This document shows, piece after piece, positions 9,429 through 18,520 of a DNA stretch of 64,000 nt; position 1 is the first letter of the stretch, and every line of letters starts with the position of its first letter. The position numbers and the translations under genes are program-made. The DNA lies in assembly GCF_030295915.1 (NCBI RefSeq), contig NZ_AP027361.1, forward strand, positions 2,232,001-2,296,000. Reading direction: 5' to 3'. A model generated the notes under the pieces. The model saw only the letters and a program-made list of their open reading frames with translations. It had not been told where the DNA came from and ran no database searches. This DNA is from Thalassotalea sediminis (GTDB taxonomy: Bacteria > Pseudomonadota > Gammaproteobacteria > Enterobacterales > Alteromonadaceae).

Positions 9429-9452
9429 AAGGTCGCTAATGCGGCCTTTTTT
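9429..9452 (+). terminator. Rho-independent terminator after PEP-CTERM gene 2
   Basis: AAGGTCGC and GCGGCCTT pair (one G-U) around TAAT and are followed by six T in a row. A second small hairpin, TTGCCGT/ACGGCAA, lies just downstream (9454-9478). Confidence 0.8.
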
Positions 9453-9639
9453 GTTGCCGTAATTTCCACAAACGGCAATTATTGCCCTTTTAAATGAAAT
9501 TCATATAAGTCAATTAATCGCTTTCCCTTATAAAACAGCATATACAAAGTAAAGTTTTATGGCTTGCTTTATGCATGCACTTTACCGAGTAAATACATGA
9601 CACTTATGACTGACGAATTAATACGTAAGGACACGAAAC

Positions 9640-10131
9640 ATGCTTATCAACAACAATTACGCCGACATAGTTACCTTTGCAAGGCAAAGCGGGGCAACAT
9701 TTGTAGATTTATCAAAACCAATTAATACGCCAGTATCACAAGATACCGTTACACTCTCAAAAGAAGCACAAGATAAATTAGCAGGACAAGAAACAACTAA
9801 TGTTGCTAACACCTACGACAAACCAAGCAAATCTTCGTCAAGACCAGAAGCACTAGGTACCTCAGAAGATTCATTGTCACCTAAATCTCAACGTTTCAAT
9901 GAAATGATGCAAAGCATTTTGGATAAAAGATTGGGTATTGATCGTGAGAAACTCGAAGAAATTGAAGCCATGATGAAAGAAATAGCAAATAACGAAAATC
10001 TTAGTCCAGAACAAAAACAAAAAGCGCTTGAAGAGTTAGAAAAAATGAAAGAGAAAATCATTGAAGAAAGCCTTGCACAAAAAGAACTTGCTAAACGTAG
10101 CTTTCATCAAGATGAAAAGTTAACAAGCTAA
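9640..10131 (+). CDS. Charged helical protein, unknown function
   Basis: A 163-residue cytoplasmic protein, ATG at 9640 behind AAGGA. The N-terminus MLINNNYADIVTFARQ is followed by a short block VTLSKEAQDKLAGQE and a Ser/Pro-rich linker. The last 80 residues are a Glu/Lys-rich coiled coil (EKLEEIEAMMKEI, LSPEQKQKALEELEKMKEK). The block T/V-S-x-x-A-x-x-K-L-A recurs in the protein at 25834-26313 (VSISDNALEKLAQEQQ), suggesting a small paralogous family. No function is recognised. Confidence 0.7.
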   Translation: MLINNNYADIVTFARQSGATFVDLSKPINTPVSQDTVTLSKEAQDKLAGQETTNVANTYDKPSKSSSRPEALGTSEDSLSPKSQRFNEMMQSILDKRLGIDREKLEEIEAMMKEIANNENLSPEQKQKALEELEKMKEKIIEESLAQKELAKRSFHQDEKLTS

Positions 10132-10289
10132 GATATAGGCGCTCATATCGCATCTTACCCTTTTGGTTAACGTCGCATTCCCTGCATCTATTTTTCATAA
10201 AATAATGATATAACTTGTTATCGCAAGCAACATGAAAACAAAGCCAACAAGCAATTATATTTTACGAATATTACACATAAACATAAAAG

Positions 10290-11000
10290 CTAGTATGCAT
10301 CGGCTTCAATAAAAATAGGATCTGCCACCGCTTTAAAGGTACTGGGTTTATCAATTTTTACTGCAGATAAATCTTGTCTAATCGCGGGTTTAAGTAAGTG
10401 TGTAAACGCTTGTACGTCTTGATAGTTAGGATCTAACCATGCATCAAGTGTTATTGTATCTTGCGGTAACATCAGTGGGCTTGCTTTTGTATGAATCCGT
10501 TTAAGTTTTTCGTGAGCGGGTAATGTAATAATACTGCAGCCAATAGTCACTTCCCCTGTTTCTTTACACACATACTCTTTATACAAACCACCAAATGCGA
10601 TAGCACCATTAACCGCGGTCATATCATAATAATGTTGAGGTACTTTTCTACTTCCTTGTTGTATAAATTCTGTTTCACCGAAGCCTTTAGCAACAATAAT
10701 ACAACGAGACTGTCTAAATGGTTGATAACCGGCTGTTCTAGGTACATTCAACTTATCATAACGTGTATTAAAGCTAGTATATCTAGAAGGTTTAAAGCCA
10801 TTGTTTGATGGTTCTAGTAACAGCCACCATAGCGCTTGTTTCATATAACGTTGTGCCTGTTGTTGAACAATAACTTGCACAGGGCTCGCCGCGCGTACAA
10901 AGCGCTTGGGTTGCACAGGAGATAAATTTAAATCAACACCTAATTGTTTTATCAACGCCAAAACAAACTGATCATCTGTAATATTTAATCGACCACACAT
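10290..11000 (-). CDS. SOS response-associated peptidase (SRAP/YedK family)
   Basis: A 236-residue protein of the HMCES/YedK family, which forms a covalent thiazolidine crosslink with abasic sites in single-stranded DNA. The start is fixed by the MCGR N-terminus, as Cys2 must follow the removed Met; GGAGG lies 5 nt before this ATG. An Asn (DKLNVPR), the catalytic Glu (GFGETE) and the active-site His (RIHTKASP) are all found, although the surrounding WYEW- and HDRMP-type motifs are divergent. It is transcribed away from the LexA box at 11137 and the imu cassette, which fits a DNA-damage role. Confidence 0.88.
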   Translation of the reverse strand: MCGRLNITDDQFVLALIKQLGVDLNLSPVQPKRFVRAASPVQVIVQQQAQRYMKQALWWLLLEPSNNGFKPSRYTSFNTRYDKLNVPRTAGYQPFRQSRCIIVAKGFGETEFIQQGSRKVPQHYYDMTAVNGAIAFGGLYKEYVCKETGEVTIGCSIITLPAHEKLKRIHTKASPLMLPQDTITLDAWLDPNYQDVQAFTHLLKPAIRQDLSAVKIDKPSTFKAVADPIFIEADAY

Positions 11001-11136
11001 TACGCCTCCAAAAGCAAGTAAGGATAAAAATACTAAGTAATTTTTTAATAATAAATTCAATTACTTTCATAAAGAAAAACGAATTGTCTTAAAATTTATC
11101 AAATTTGTGCTAGAAAATCGCCACCTTTCATTTATA

Positions 11137-11152
11137 CTGTATATAAATACAG
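11137..11152 (+). promoter_or_regulatory. LexA binding site (SOS box)
   Basis: CTGTATATAAATACAG fits the gammaproteobacterial consensus CTG-N10-CAG and differs from the ideal box by one base. It ends 8 nt before the imuA start and overlaps a TATACT -10-like hexamer. The divergent SRAP gene starts 137 bp away and could also respond. Confidence 0.9.
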
Positions 11153-11160
11153 GTATTATT

Positions 11161-11841
11161 ATGAATGAATTAATTGAATTACTCCAACATCAGCATTTGG
11201 TTTGGCAAGGTTCAATCAAAACGCCAGCACAAAAAAAACAATCAACAGGCTTTGAAGAATTGGATCAACACCTTGATGGTGGTTTCTTACAAGGTGTTAC
11301 TGAAATAAGGAGCATGGAAGGCATTGGCGAACTGCGATTACTATTACCAACACTTAAATATGCAATTGAAGAACAACGATTAGTCGTGTTTATTGCCCCT
11401 CGTGGGTTAATTAGTCCGCAAATGTTGGTAACTCAAGGTTTTGATCTCCAGAACTTTTTACTCGTATATCCAGATAAACACCAAGACGCTTTGTGGACTG
11501 CAGAGCAATGCCTTCGTAGTGGCGTTTGTCATAGTGTAGTGATGTGGTTCGATAAATCATTAGCAATGCACCAAATAAAACGCTTACAAATTGCTAGCGA
11601 AGCTGGCAATAGTCATCAGTTTATTTTGCGTACCAACAAACAAGAATCTTTGTCATTACCCGTAGAGTTAAGTCTATCTTTAAAACCTCACCCTCAAGGT
11701 TTAATAGCTTGTATAAACAAGCGTAAAGGTGGCTGGCCTTCGGATAAGTTTATTATCAACATGGAAAAGTACTGGCCAATGCTAACGCTACAGCCATTAC
11801 CAAATAATTTAGTACCATTTCCCAAGGTAAAGGTGAGTTAA
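11161..11841 (+). CDS. imuA: Translesion synthesis-associated protein ImuA
   Basis: A 226-residue RecA/SulA-like protein, first gene of the imuA-imuB-dnaE2 mutasome operon. The ATG at 11161 follows the LexA box; a longer frame would read through that operator. Family features include STGFEELDQHLDGGFLQGVTEI at the N-terminus, where the Walker A region is degenerate, and the C-terminal INKRKGGWPSDKF. In characterised bacteria ImuA and ImuB are needed for DnaE2-dependent mutagenesis after DNA damage. Its stop is one base from the imuB start, indicating coupling. Confidence 0.9.
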   Translation: MNELIELLQHQHLVWQGSIKTPAQKKQSTGFEELDQHLDGGFLQGVTEIRSMEGIGELRLLLPTLKYAIEEQRLVVFIAPRGLISPQMLVTQGFDLQNFLLVYPDKHQDALWTAEQCLRSGVCHSVVMWFDKSLAMHQIKRLQIASEAGNSHQFILRTNKQESLSLPVELSLSLKPHPQGLIACINKRKGGWPSDKFIINMEKYWPMLTLQPLPNNLVPFPKVKVS

Positions 11842-11842
11842 T

Positions 11843-13264
11843 ATGACTTTATGGCTTTATCTTTATTTTCCTACACTACAGTTAGATGCAATGTACTTAC
11901 ACAAAGAAAAACCAGCTTTGCCATTAAGTATTATCGATGAGAATAAAAATGAAATTGTTCAGCTAAATTCATCAGCTCGTACAGAGGGGCTACAAGTGGG
12001 TATGGGTTTAGGCACCGCATCTTCACTGTGTAGTCGATTACACGTTAAATCCTACGATCAAACGTTAGAGAAGCGAACCTTAACACGTATCGCAAAATGG
12101 CTGTATTCAGTGACAGCAGATATTGCATTATGCCCACCAAAAGGCTTGCTCCTTCGAGTCAATAATATGTTGACCTTACATCAAAACTTAGACTGTTACT
12201 GGCAAACGCTATCTCAACACTTAAATCGACTCCCCTTTAATTATTGCTATGCCACTGGTTACTCACCGCACATGGCAAAAATCTTAGCAAAGCAGCAGAT
12301 AAATCATATTACTGATGACAAAGCGTGGCTACTAAAACAAATAAAAAAACAGCCTTTATCAAGTTCAGATCTAGCTACTAACACACGAATGAGATTACAA
12401 AAGGTTGGAGTAACGCACTTCTCTCACTTATTAGCACTTCCACTCAGTTCACTCGCTAAGCGCTTTGATGTTGAGGTGGTTAATTATGTTGCCCAACTAA
12501 AAGGTAATACTCAGCATCAGGTACATTTTTATATTCCTCCCGAAAGCTTCGAACAATATTTAGAACTCTATTACGAAGTATCAAGTAGTAACCGATTAGA
12601 AAAACCGATATTAAAACTCTACCGCCTACTCGAACGTTATTTGACATTAAAGGATAAATTGGCCACTGAAATTGAACTGTTACTTCAGCAACGAGACGCC
12701 GAAGAATTAACGTTATGTATATCAGCAATTCAAGGAGAGTATAAAGCAGACAAGTGGTTACAATTAACGAAACTGAGTCTTGAGTCTTCAATACTATCAG
12801 CACCTGTTATTGGTTTAACCGTCAAAACAAAGCGCACGATCAGTAAATATGCACAAGGTACAGACCTTTTTTATGGTCCTCAAGGTAAGTACACTTCAAA
12901 AGAACTCATAGCAATGCTCATTGCTAAATTAGGTCAACATAGCGTAAAAGGTATTAACCTCGAAGAAGATTATAGGCCCGAAATAGCCAATCAGCTTTGC
13001 TCTCCTTTACAGAAACAGTTAACCACTAAGAGTACTGATATTAATATCAAACAGACATTACGACCTAGCATACTATTACCTTCTCCTTTGCCACTAAGAG
13101 AGCAAGTAACCTTGCTTCCCTACCCTGAACGCATCGTTACTGGTTGGTGGGATGAGTACCAAGTAGCAAGAGATTACTTCATTGCCCGAACAACACAAGG
13201 AAAATGGCTATGGCTATACAAGGATAAAAATAAGCGTTGGTTTGTTCATGGAGTATTTAGTTAA
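11843..13264 (+). CDS. imuB: Y-family polymerase-like mutagenesis protein ImuB
   Basis: A 473-residue relative of Y-family polymerases acting as a non-catalytic adaptor for DnaE2. The N-terminal LWLYLYFPTLQLD replaces the DxDxFF metal motif, and no SxDE motif is found (TADIALCPPKGLLLRV at its place), as expected for ImuB. The palm, thumb and little-finger regions are followed by a C-terminal tail ending in WDEYQVARDYFIARTTQGKWLWLY, a conserved ImuB signature. It starts one base after imuA and its TAA overlaps the dnaE2 ATG by one base. Confidence 0.92.
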   Translation: MTLWLYLYFPTLQLDAMYLHKEKPALPLSIIDENKNEIVQLNSSARTEGLQVGMGLGTASSLCSRLHVKSYDQTLEKRTLTRIAKWLYSVTADIALCPPKGLLLRVNNMLTLHQNLDCYWQTLSQHLNRLPFNYCYATGYSPHMAKILAKQQINHITDDKAWLLKQIKKQPLSSSDLATNTRMRLQKVGVTHFSHLLALPLSSLAKRFDVEVVNYVAQLKGNTQHQVHFYIPPESFEQYLELYYEVSSSNRLEKPILKLYRLLERYLTLKDKLATEIELLLQQRDAEELTLCISAIQGEYKADKWLQLTKLSLESSILSAPVIGLTVKTKRTISKYAQGTDLFYGPQGKYTSKELIAMLIAKLGQHSVKGINLEEDYRPEIANQLCSPLQKQLTTKSTDINIKQTLRPSILLPSPLPLREQVTLLPYPERIVTGWWDEYQVARDYFIARTTQGKWLWLYKDKNKRWFVHGVFS

Positions 13265-16200
13265 TGGCTTATAGTGAACTGTTTTGTCAAAGTAACTTCT
13301 CCTTTTTACAAGGCGCTTCTCATCCAGAAGAACTAGTAGTACAAGCTCACTTTCTTGGCTATCAAGCCATTGCTATCACAGACGAATGTTCAGTTGCAGG
13401 TGTCGTTAGAGCGCATACTGCAATTAAAGAGCACAATTTAGCGATAAAGCTCATTGTCGGTAGTATGTTTAGGCTTGGTAAAACATTGCAAGTAGTGCTA
13501 CTTTGTCCTTGTCGTAAAGCCTATGCAGAATTATGCCGCGTTATTACAAATGCACGAAGACGTGGTAATAAGGGGAAATACAACCTCCAAGAATGGGATC
13601 TTATGTCACTCAAATACTGTTTGATTATTTGGTTACCATCCGAGCACACCAGTGATCAACATTGGGGAGAATGGCTAAAAAAATACCACCACTCGCGACT
13701 ATGGTTAGGCGTGCAAAGGCGACTACTTAATAATGACCGATCATATATTCAACATTGCACGACATTATCTCAGAACTTTAATTTACCGATTACAGCATGT
13801 GGTGGCGTACTTTTTCATCATGCTAACCGACAAGCTTTACAACACATATTAACAGCGATCAAAGCAAGAACAACTGTCGAGACCTTAGGGTACGAAAAGC
13901 TTTCTAATGCAGAGCGTTCACTAAGATCAATACCAAAACTTACTAAACTTTTTAATAAACAATGGCTAGATGAAACGTTGTTATTATCTGCACGTTGTCA
14001 CTTTAACTTGCAAACATTATGTTATGAATACCCAACAGAGCTTGTTCCCAGCAATAAAAAACCCATGGATTATTTACGAGAACTCGTCAATCACGGCATT
14101 AAAAAGCGATTTCCTGAAGGTATCAACCAGGGCATTCAAAACACTATCGACAAAGAGTTAGCCTTAATTGAAGCGCTAAATTACCCTTACTACTTCCTCA
14201 CAATTCACGATATCGTCATGTTTGCAATGCGCGAAGGTATACTCTTTCAAGGAAGAGGCTCAGCTGCAAACTCAATAGTATGTTATTGCTTAGGGATCAC
14301 CTCTGTTGACCCTCGGCAAATCAACGTACTTTTTGAACGATTTATTAGTAAAGAACGAGATGAGCCCCCCGACATTGATGTTGACTTTGAACATGAACGC
14401 CGTGAAGAAGTCATTCAATACATTTATCAAAAGTATGGAAGAGAACGTACTGCCATAGCTGCTACCGTGGTCACTTACCGATTAAAAAGTGCTATCCGTG
14501 AAGTAGGCAAGGCACTCGGCATACATATTACGCAACTTGAATTTTTTATAAAAAATATCAATCGCCGTGATAGCGGGCTAGATTGGCAATCACAATTAAT
14601 CGAATTAGGTTTACAACCTGACTCGCTCAAAGGACAGCAGTTCATAGAACTAGTTAACGAAATAAAAGGCTTTCCTCGTCATCTATCTCAACATGTAGGC
14701 GGTTTTGTTATTTCAGCAGGTCCTTTGTATGAATTAGTACCCGTCGAGAATGCGAGCATGGAAGAACGCACGGTTATTCAATGGGATAAAGATGACTTAG
14801 AATCGTTAGGTCTACTTAAAGTTGATGTACTTGCTTTAGGTATGCTCAGTGCAATAAGAAAATGTTTTACCTTGATTAAAAAGCATAATCAACGTGAACT
14901 CAGTATTGCTGACATTACCCGTAAGAAAGATGATCCAAACGTTTATAACATGATACAAAAAGCCGATACAGTTGGCCTATTTCAAATTGAATCTCGCGCG
15001 CAAATGAGCATGTTACCAAGGCTAAAGCCTAAAAATTATTATGACTTAGTGATTCAAATTGCCATTGTGCGTCCCGGCCCTATACAAGGAGAAATGGTAC
15101 ACCCTTTCTTAAAAAGACGTGATGGTATTGAGCCTATCGAGTATCCATCCGAAGAAGTAAAAGCAGTATTGTCGCGCACACTAGGCGTCCCCATATTTCA
15201 AGAGCAGGTAATAAAACTTGCAATGGTTGCAGCAGGTTTCACCGGTGGGGAAGCGGATCAACTTCGCCGTGCAATGGCAAGTTGGAAAAAAAATGGGAAG
15301 TTACTGCCATTTAAAGCCAAACTTATTAATGGCATGCAAGCAAAAGGTTATGACACCGCATTTGCTGAACAAATCTTTAATCAAATTCTCGGATTTGGTG
15401 AATATGGTTTTCCTGAAAGTCATTCTGCCTCTTTCGCAGTGCTTGCTTACGTTTCAGCTTGGCTTAAATATTATTACCCTGCGCTTTTTTATACCGCGTT
15501 ACTTAATAGCCTTCCTATGGGCTTTTATTCAGCTTCGCAACTTATACAAGATGCAAAGCGCCATAATATTGTTGTATTACCCGTATGTATAAACCATTCT
15601 GATTATGATCATTGTATTGTTGATTATCAACATAACAAAGCAATACGTTTAGGTTTACGCATTATAAAAGGCTTTTCTAAGCAAGCAGCAGATGTCTTAC
15701 TAAAACATCGTCCTCTTAAAGGCTTTACCATGATAAATGAACTTAAAAGACTTAACATTAACCGTTACGCCATAGAGCAACTTGCAAGTGCTGATGCTTT
15801 TCATACCATGTCAGATAATCGTTATACTGCTCGTTGGCAAATTATGGATAGTGAAGGTGAAATGCCCTTATTTGCTAATCAAACGCCTTCTACACAAGAA
15901 ACATTTAATTTTGTACCTGATGAACTAGCCTCCTTAAAGGAAGATTACGCATCAATCGGGTTAACGTTAAATAAGCATCCGATCACGCTAATGGATGAAG
16001 CTGGAAAACTAAAAGCGTTCACTCGCATGGCTGAATTAACAACAAAACAACATAAAGCTCTGGTAACGGTTGCTGGCGTTGTAACAGGAAAACAAGCTCC
16101 TGGTACAGCATCGGGCGTAACTTTTATGACACTAGAAGATGATACAGGCAATATCAATGTTGTTGTGTGGTCAGCAACATCGCGTTCACAAAAGCAAGCC

Positions 16201-16338
16201 TACATGACAGCACGAATGCTAATGGTTAAAGGGGTACTAGAACGAGACGGTGACGTTATACACGTTATTGCTGGCAAGTTAATTGATTTAACGCATGAAC
16301 TCACTCATTTGAATATAACATCAAGAGACTTTCATTAA
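13264..16338 (+). CDS. dnaE2: Error-prone DNA polymerase DnaE2 (ImuC)
   Basis: A 1024-residue C-family polymerase that performs mutagenic translesion synthesis in the SOS response. The N-terminal PHP domain starts AYSELFCQSNFSFLQGASHPEEL, the DnaE2-specific form. Catalytic aspartates are visible in PPDIDVDF (about D372 and D374) and LKVDVLAL (about D521). The OB-fold domain (VAGVVTGKQAPGTASGVTF) and the terminal SRDFH are family hallmarks. The length is typical. ATG and the imuB stop overlap as TAATG, and the same overlap joins it to the next gene, so all four genes are probably co-translated from the LexA-controlled promoter. Confidence 0.97.
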   Translation: MAYSELFCQSNFSFLQGASHPEELVVQAHFLGYQAIAITDECSVAGVVRAHTAIKEHNLAIKLIVGSMFRLGKTLQVVLLCPCRKAYAELCRVITNARRRGNKGKYNLQEWDLMSLKYCLIIWLPSEHTSDQHWGEWLKKYHHSRLWLGVQRRLLNNDRSYIQHCTTLSQNFNLPITACGGVLFHHANRQALQHILTAIKARTTVETLGYEKLSNAERSLRSIPKLTKLFNKQWLDETLLLSARCHFNLQTLCYEYPTELVPSNKKPMDYLRELVNHGIKKRFPEGINQGIQNTIDKELALIEALNYPYYFLTIHDIVMFAMREGILFQGRGSAANSIVCYCLGITSVDPRQINVLFERFISKERDEPPDIDVDFEHERREEVIQYIYQKYGRERTAIAATVVTYRLKSAIREVGKALGIHITQLEFFIKNINRRDSGLDWQSQLIELGLQPDSLKGQQFIELVNEIKGFPRHLSQHVGGFVISAGPLYELVPVENASMEERTVIQWDKDDLESLGLLKVDVLALGMLSAIRKCFTLIKKHNQRELSIADITRKKDDPNVYNMIQKADTVGLFQIESRAQMSMLPRLKPKNYYDLVIQIAIVRPGPIQGEMVHPFLKRRDGIEPIEYPSEEVKAVLSRTLGVPIFQEQVIKLAMVAAGFTGGEADQLRRAMASWKKNGKLLPFKAKLINGMQAKGYDTAFAEQIFNQILGFGEYGFPESHSASFAVLAYVSAWLKYYYPALFYTALLNSLPMGFYSASQLIQDAKRHNIVVLPVCINHSDYDHCIVDYQHNKAIRLGLRIIKGFSKQAADVLLKHRPLKGFTMINELKRLNINRYAIEQLASADAFHTMSDNRYTARWQIMDSEGEMPLFANQTPSTQETFNFVPDELASLKEDYASIGLTLNKHPITLMDEAGKLKAFTRMAELTTKQHKALVTVAGVVTGKQAPGTASGVTFMTLEDDTGNINVVVWSATSRSQKQAYMTARMLMVKGVLERDGDVIHVIAGKLIDLTHELTHLNITSRDFH

Positions 16339-16733
16339 TGTATAATAAACAACAAAAACGTAGAAAACCGTATTCGATCAAGAAAACAGGTATAAAAGAC
16401 GAGTATATTGATCGGCAAATTACGGCAATACACAAAGTAATTGCTGATAAATTACTGGCAAATTTGTCTCTTGCGGAACAAGTAAAAAGCCGATTAGAAA
16501 CCCAAAGAAATGAAGGAAAGATTAGCTATGGGCACTTTATAAACTGGTACAGCATACTAGAGCTCATTGATCAGCCGAGTGTATTTATTCAAGCAATGAC
16601 AGAAGATACACCAAAAATGAGAAAACTTCGCCGACGAACCCCCTTTGTAGGTATACTAAACGAAGAAGAAAGACAGACGGCAATAAATCGAGATGCAATT
16701 GGCGAGATTAACTCGATAGATATATTGTTTTAA
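16338..16733 (+). CDS. Small basic protein coupled to dnaE2, unknown function
   Basis: A 131-residue protein whose ATG shares its A with the dnaE2 stop (TAATG), the same coupling as imuB-dnaE2. It is rich in Lys and Arg, especially the N-terminus (KQQKRRKPYSIKKTG) and a later KMRKLRRRTPF stretch. The middle is helical (QITAIHKVIADKLLANLSLAEQVKSRLE), followed by an aromatic GKISYGHFINWYSILELI. No signal peptide or known domain is recognised. Position and coupling suggest SOS co-expression and a role with the mutasome, for example DNA or protein binding; that is inference. Confidence 0.75.
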   Translation: MYNKQQKRRKPYSIKKTGIKDEYIDRQITAIHKVIADKLLANLSLAEQVKSRLETQRNEGKISYGHFINWYSILELIDQPSVFIQAMTEDTPKMRKLRRRTPFVGILNEEERQTAINRDAIGEINSIDILF

Positions 16734-16816
16734 TTGAACAAGCACGCGCAGGTAGCCCTAACTAAGATAAATTGTTATAAAGCACATACTCTTTATCAGC
16801 GAATGAACATCTCTTT

Positions 16817-17449
16817 ATGATCCTCAATTTTTCAGAATATTCCGCAAGTCAGCGTTATCACTTAATGACACAAACCATTATTCCACGGCCAATTGCTTGG
16901 GCATTAACCGCCTCACATTTAGGCACAGAAAAACAAATACTTAACCTAGCCCCTTTTTCATATTTTACCGCTATAAGTAGTGATCCTGCATTGTTAATGC
17001 TATCCGTAGGCAAAAAGCCAACAAGCGAAACAAAAGATACATTAACAAATGTATTAGAAAACAAAAAAATGGTTATACACATCGCTAACCAAGATCAAGC
17101 AGATCTCGTGACTCAAACGGCAGCAACCTTACCTCATGATGAATCAGAGCTCAGTATGATCGCTCAAAATGAACTTAATACAGTGCCCTTTGAACACTTT
17201 TGCTTACCAAGGTTATCTCAATGCGATATCGCTTATGGCTGTGAACTCTATGAAGTAAAAGAAATAGGAAATGCACCGCAAACGTTAATATTTGTTGAAG
17301 TAAAAACATTATATGTCAATAAAAATAAAGTAACCCAAGACAATGGACGAATAAAAATTTGTGCTGAAAGTATATCCCCTTTAGCACGTTTAGGTGCAAA
17401 TGAATATGCTGGGATCACCAAACCGTTTACTAAAAATCGACCTGCTTAA
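16817..17449 (+). CDS. Flavin reductase-like (flavoredoxin/DIM6-NTAB) family protein
   Basis: A 210-residue FMN-binding split-barrel protein. The N-terminal TQTIIPRPIAWALTAS and the following LNLAPFSYFTAISSDPALLMLSVG are the canonical signature of the family, which binds FMN and reduces flavins or transfers electrons. It also has KDTLTNVLENKKMVIHIAN, a family-typical segment. It is cytoplasmic. It stands alone, 83 bp after the SOS cassette and converging with the CBS-domain gene across a perfect inverted repeat. Its physiological electron acceptor cannot be told. Confidence 0.88.
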   Translation: MILNFSEYSASQRYHLMTQTIIPRPIAWALTASHLGTEKQILNLAPFSYFTAISSDPALLMLSVGKKPTSETKDTLTNVLENKKMVIHIANQDQADLVTQTAATLPHDESELSMIAQNELNTVPFEHFCLPRLSQCDIAYGCELYEVKEIGNAPQTLIFVEVKTLYVNKNKVTQDNGRIKICAESISPLARLGANEYAGITKPFTKNRPA

Positions 17450-17452
17450 CTC

Positions 17453-17483
17453 ATCACGAGGGCGCACGATGCGCCCTCGTGAT
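17453..17483. terminator. Perfect 14-bp inverted repeat between convergent genes
   Basis: ATCACGAGGGCGCA and TGCGCCCTCGTGAT are separated by 3 nt. The GC-rich stem starts 4 nt after one stop and ends 25 nt before the other. There is no U-run on either strand, so a terminator or mRNA-end stabiliser role is likely but not certain. Confidence 0.65.
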
Positions 17484-17507
17484 AAACAAACTCGTCCTTA
17501 AGACTCA

Positions 17508-18083
17508 TTAGCACGCTTGTTTGTAACCACGCACAACTTCAAAAATATGTTTAAACGAAGCTTCACTGCTTATTTCGAGCGGTAAACGTAATTTTCTAGC
17601 GATATCGCTGGAAGAAATAACGCCTCGAATATGGTGATGTTCGCGATCAATAACCAAACAATGGCGTAAACCGTTATCTTTCAACGCTTGTATAACGTCA
17701 CTAACTTTGGATTGACGCAATTCTTGATAATCAAAAGCACGCAAGTCACGGCAAGGTACCATTAAATCACTCACAAGCACGTCGTTTCGCGTAACACCTT
17801 TGGCAATTTCACTCACAAGGCGACGTTCTGTCAGTTCATTAGCGCTGATCACGCCTAATACGTCGCCTAATTCCGAAACAACAATTTTCATTCTTACATG
17901 TTCTTGCATCATCATTTCAAGTGCCATTGCGGCAGTTGTGTCAGCGTCAATAACCAACGCTTTAGCACGCTTAAAGTCTGTAAATATCTTAGATGCAGGA
18001 GACTCTAATGTAGTGTGTGAAAAATTTTCTGGTGAAATAATATGATCGACTTCTTCGATATCAAATAAATGTAATGCTTTCAT
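17508..18083 (-). CDS. CBS domain pair protein
   Basis: A 191-residue cytoplasmic protein built of two CBS motifs after a short N-terminal extension. The first contains ALVIDADTTAAMALEMMMQEHVRMKIVV..DVLGVISANEL and the second VSDVIQALKDNGLRHCLVID..HIRGVISSSDIAR. Such pairs bind adenosyl compounds and regulate or sense energy state. No catalytic domain is attached, so it is a stand-alone module of unknown partner. The ATG at 18083 is preceded by AGAGG. Confidence 0.85.
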   Translation of the reverse strand: MKALHLFDIEEVDHIISPENFSHTTLESPASKIFTDFKRAKALVIDADTTAAMALEMMMQEHVRMKIVVSELGDVLGVISANELTERRLVSEIAKGVTRNDVLVSDLMVPCRDLRAFDYQELRQSKVSDVIQALKDNGLRHCLVIDREHHHIRGVISSSDIARKLRLPLEISSEASFKHIFEVVRGYKQAC

Positions 18084-18124
18084 AGCAACCTCTACTGAAA
18101 AAAATGTATAAACGTATTGTTAAA

Positions 18125-18406
18125 CTACATTTCTACAGGAGGAGCTCTGGGTTGTATTGAAATTGGGGATGTTTTAAAAGGGCTAATTTGTTTAGCCGAT
18201 TGCGCACAGTAAAATTGCTTGGTACAAGTTTGACTGTTATAGGTACTTGCTAATGCCTTTTGATCATCTAAATCTACTTCATCACTGCCAATATCTAAAA
18301 CATAGGCTGCAATATTATATTGAGCATTTTCATCAATATAACGCTCCTCAGCAAACAATGTCACTGAAGTAATAAAGATGATAATTGCAAGCAATGCTTT
18401 ATACAT
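18125..18406 (-). CDS. Small exported protein, unknown function
   Basis: A 93-residue protein with a clear signal peptide (MYKALLAIIIFITSVTLFA) and a short acidic mature part. Two cysteines (QTCTKQFYCAQ) could form a disulfide, and the C-terminus is Pro-rich (SIQPRAPPVEM). No family is recognised. It lies 41 bp upstream of the CBS gene on the same strand and may share a transcript with it. Confidence 0.6.
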   Translation of the reverse strand: MYKALLAIIIFITSVTLFAEERYIDENAQYNIAAYVLDIGSDEVDLDDQKALASTYNSQTCTKQFYCAQSAKQISPFKTSPISIQPRAPPVEM

Positions 18407-18520
18407 TTATATGTTCTTAAATTAATACCTATAAGTAAGTTATAAGGACGATATGCTCAACTTTCAAGCAAACATTAAATAAAAATAACAGCCTGGTAAA
18501 ATTTAACAACAGCTAAATCA

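Noticed and set aside
12480..12803. 107-codon frame opposite imuB
   Set aside because: It is antisense to a conserved gene, hydrophobic by codon mirroring and without a start signal.
17453..17483. Operator between the flavin reductase and CBS genes
   Set aside because: The genes converge here, so the GC-rich hairpin more likely ends transcripts than controls initiation.
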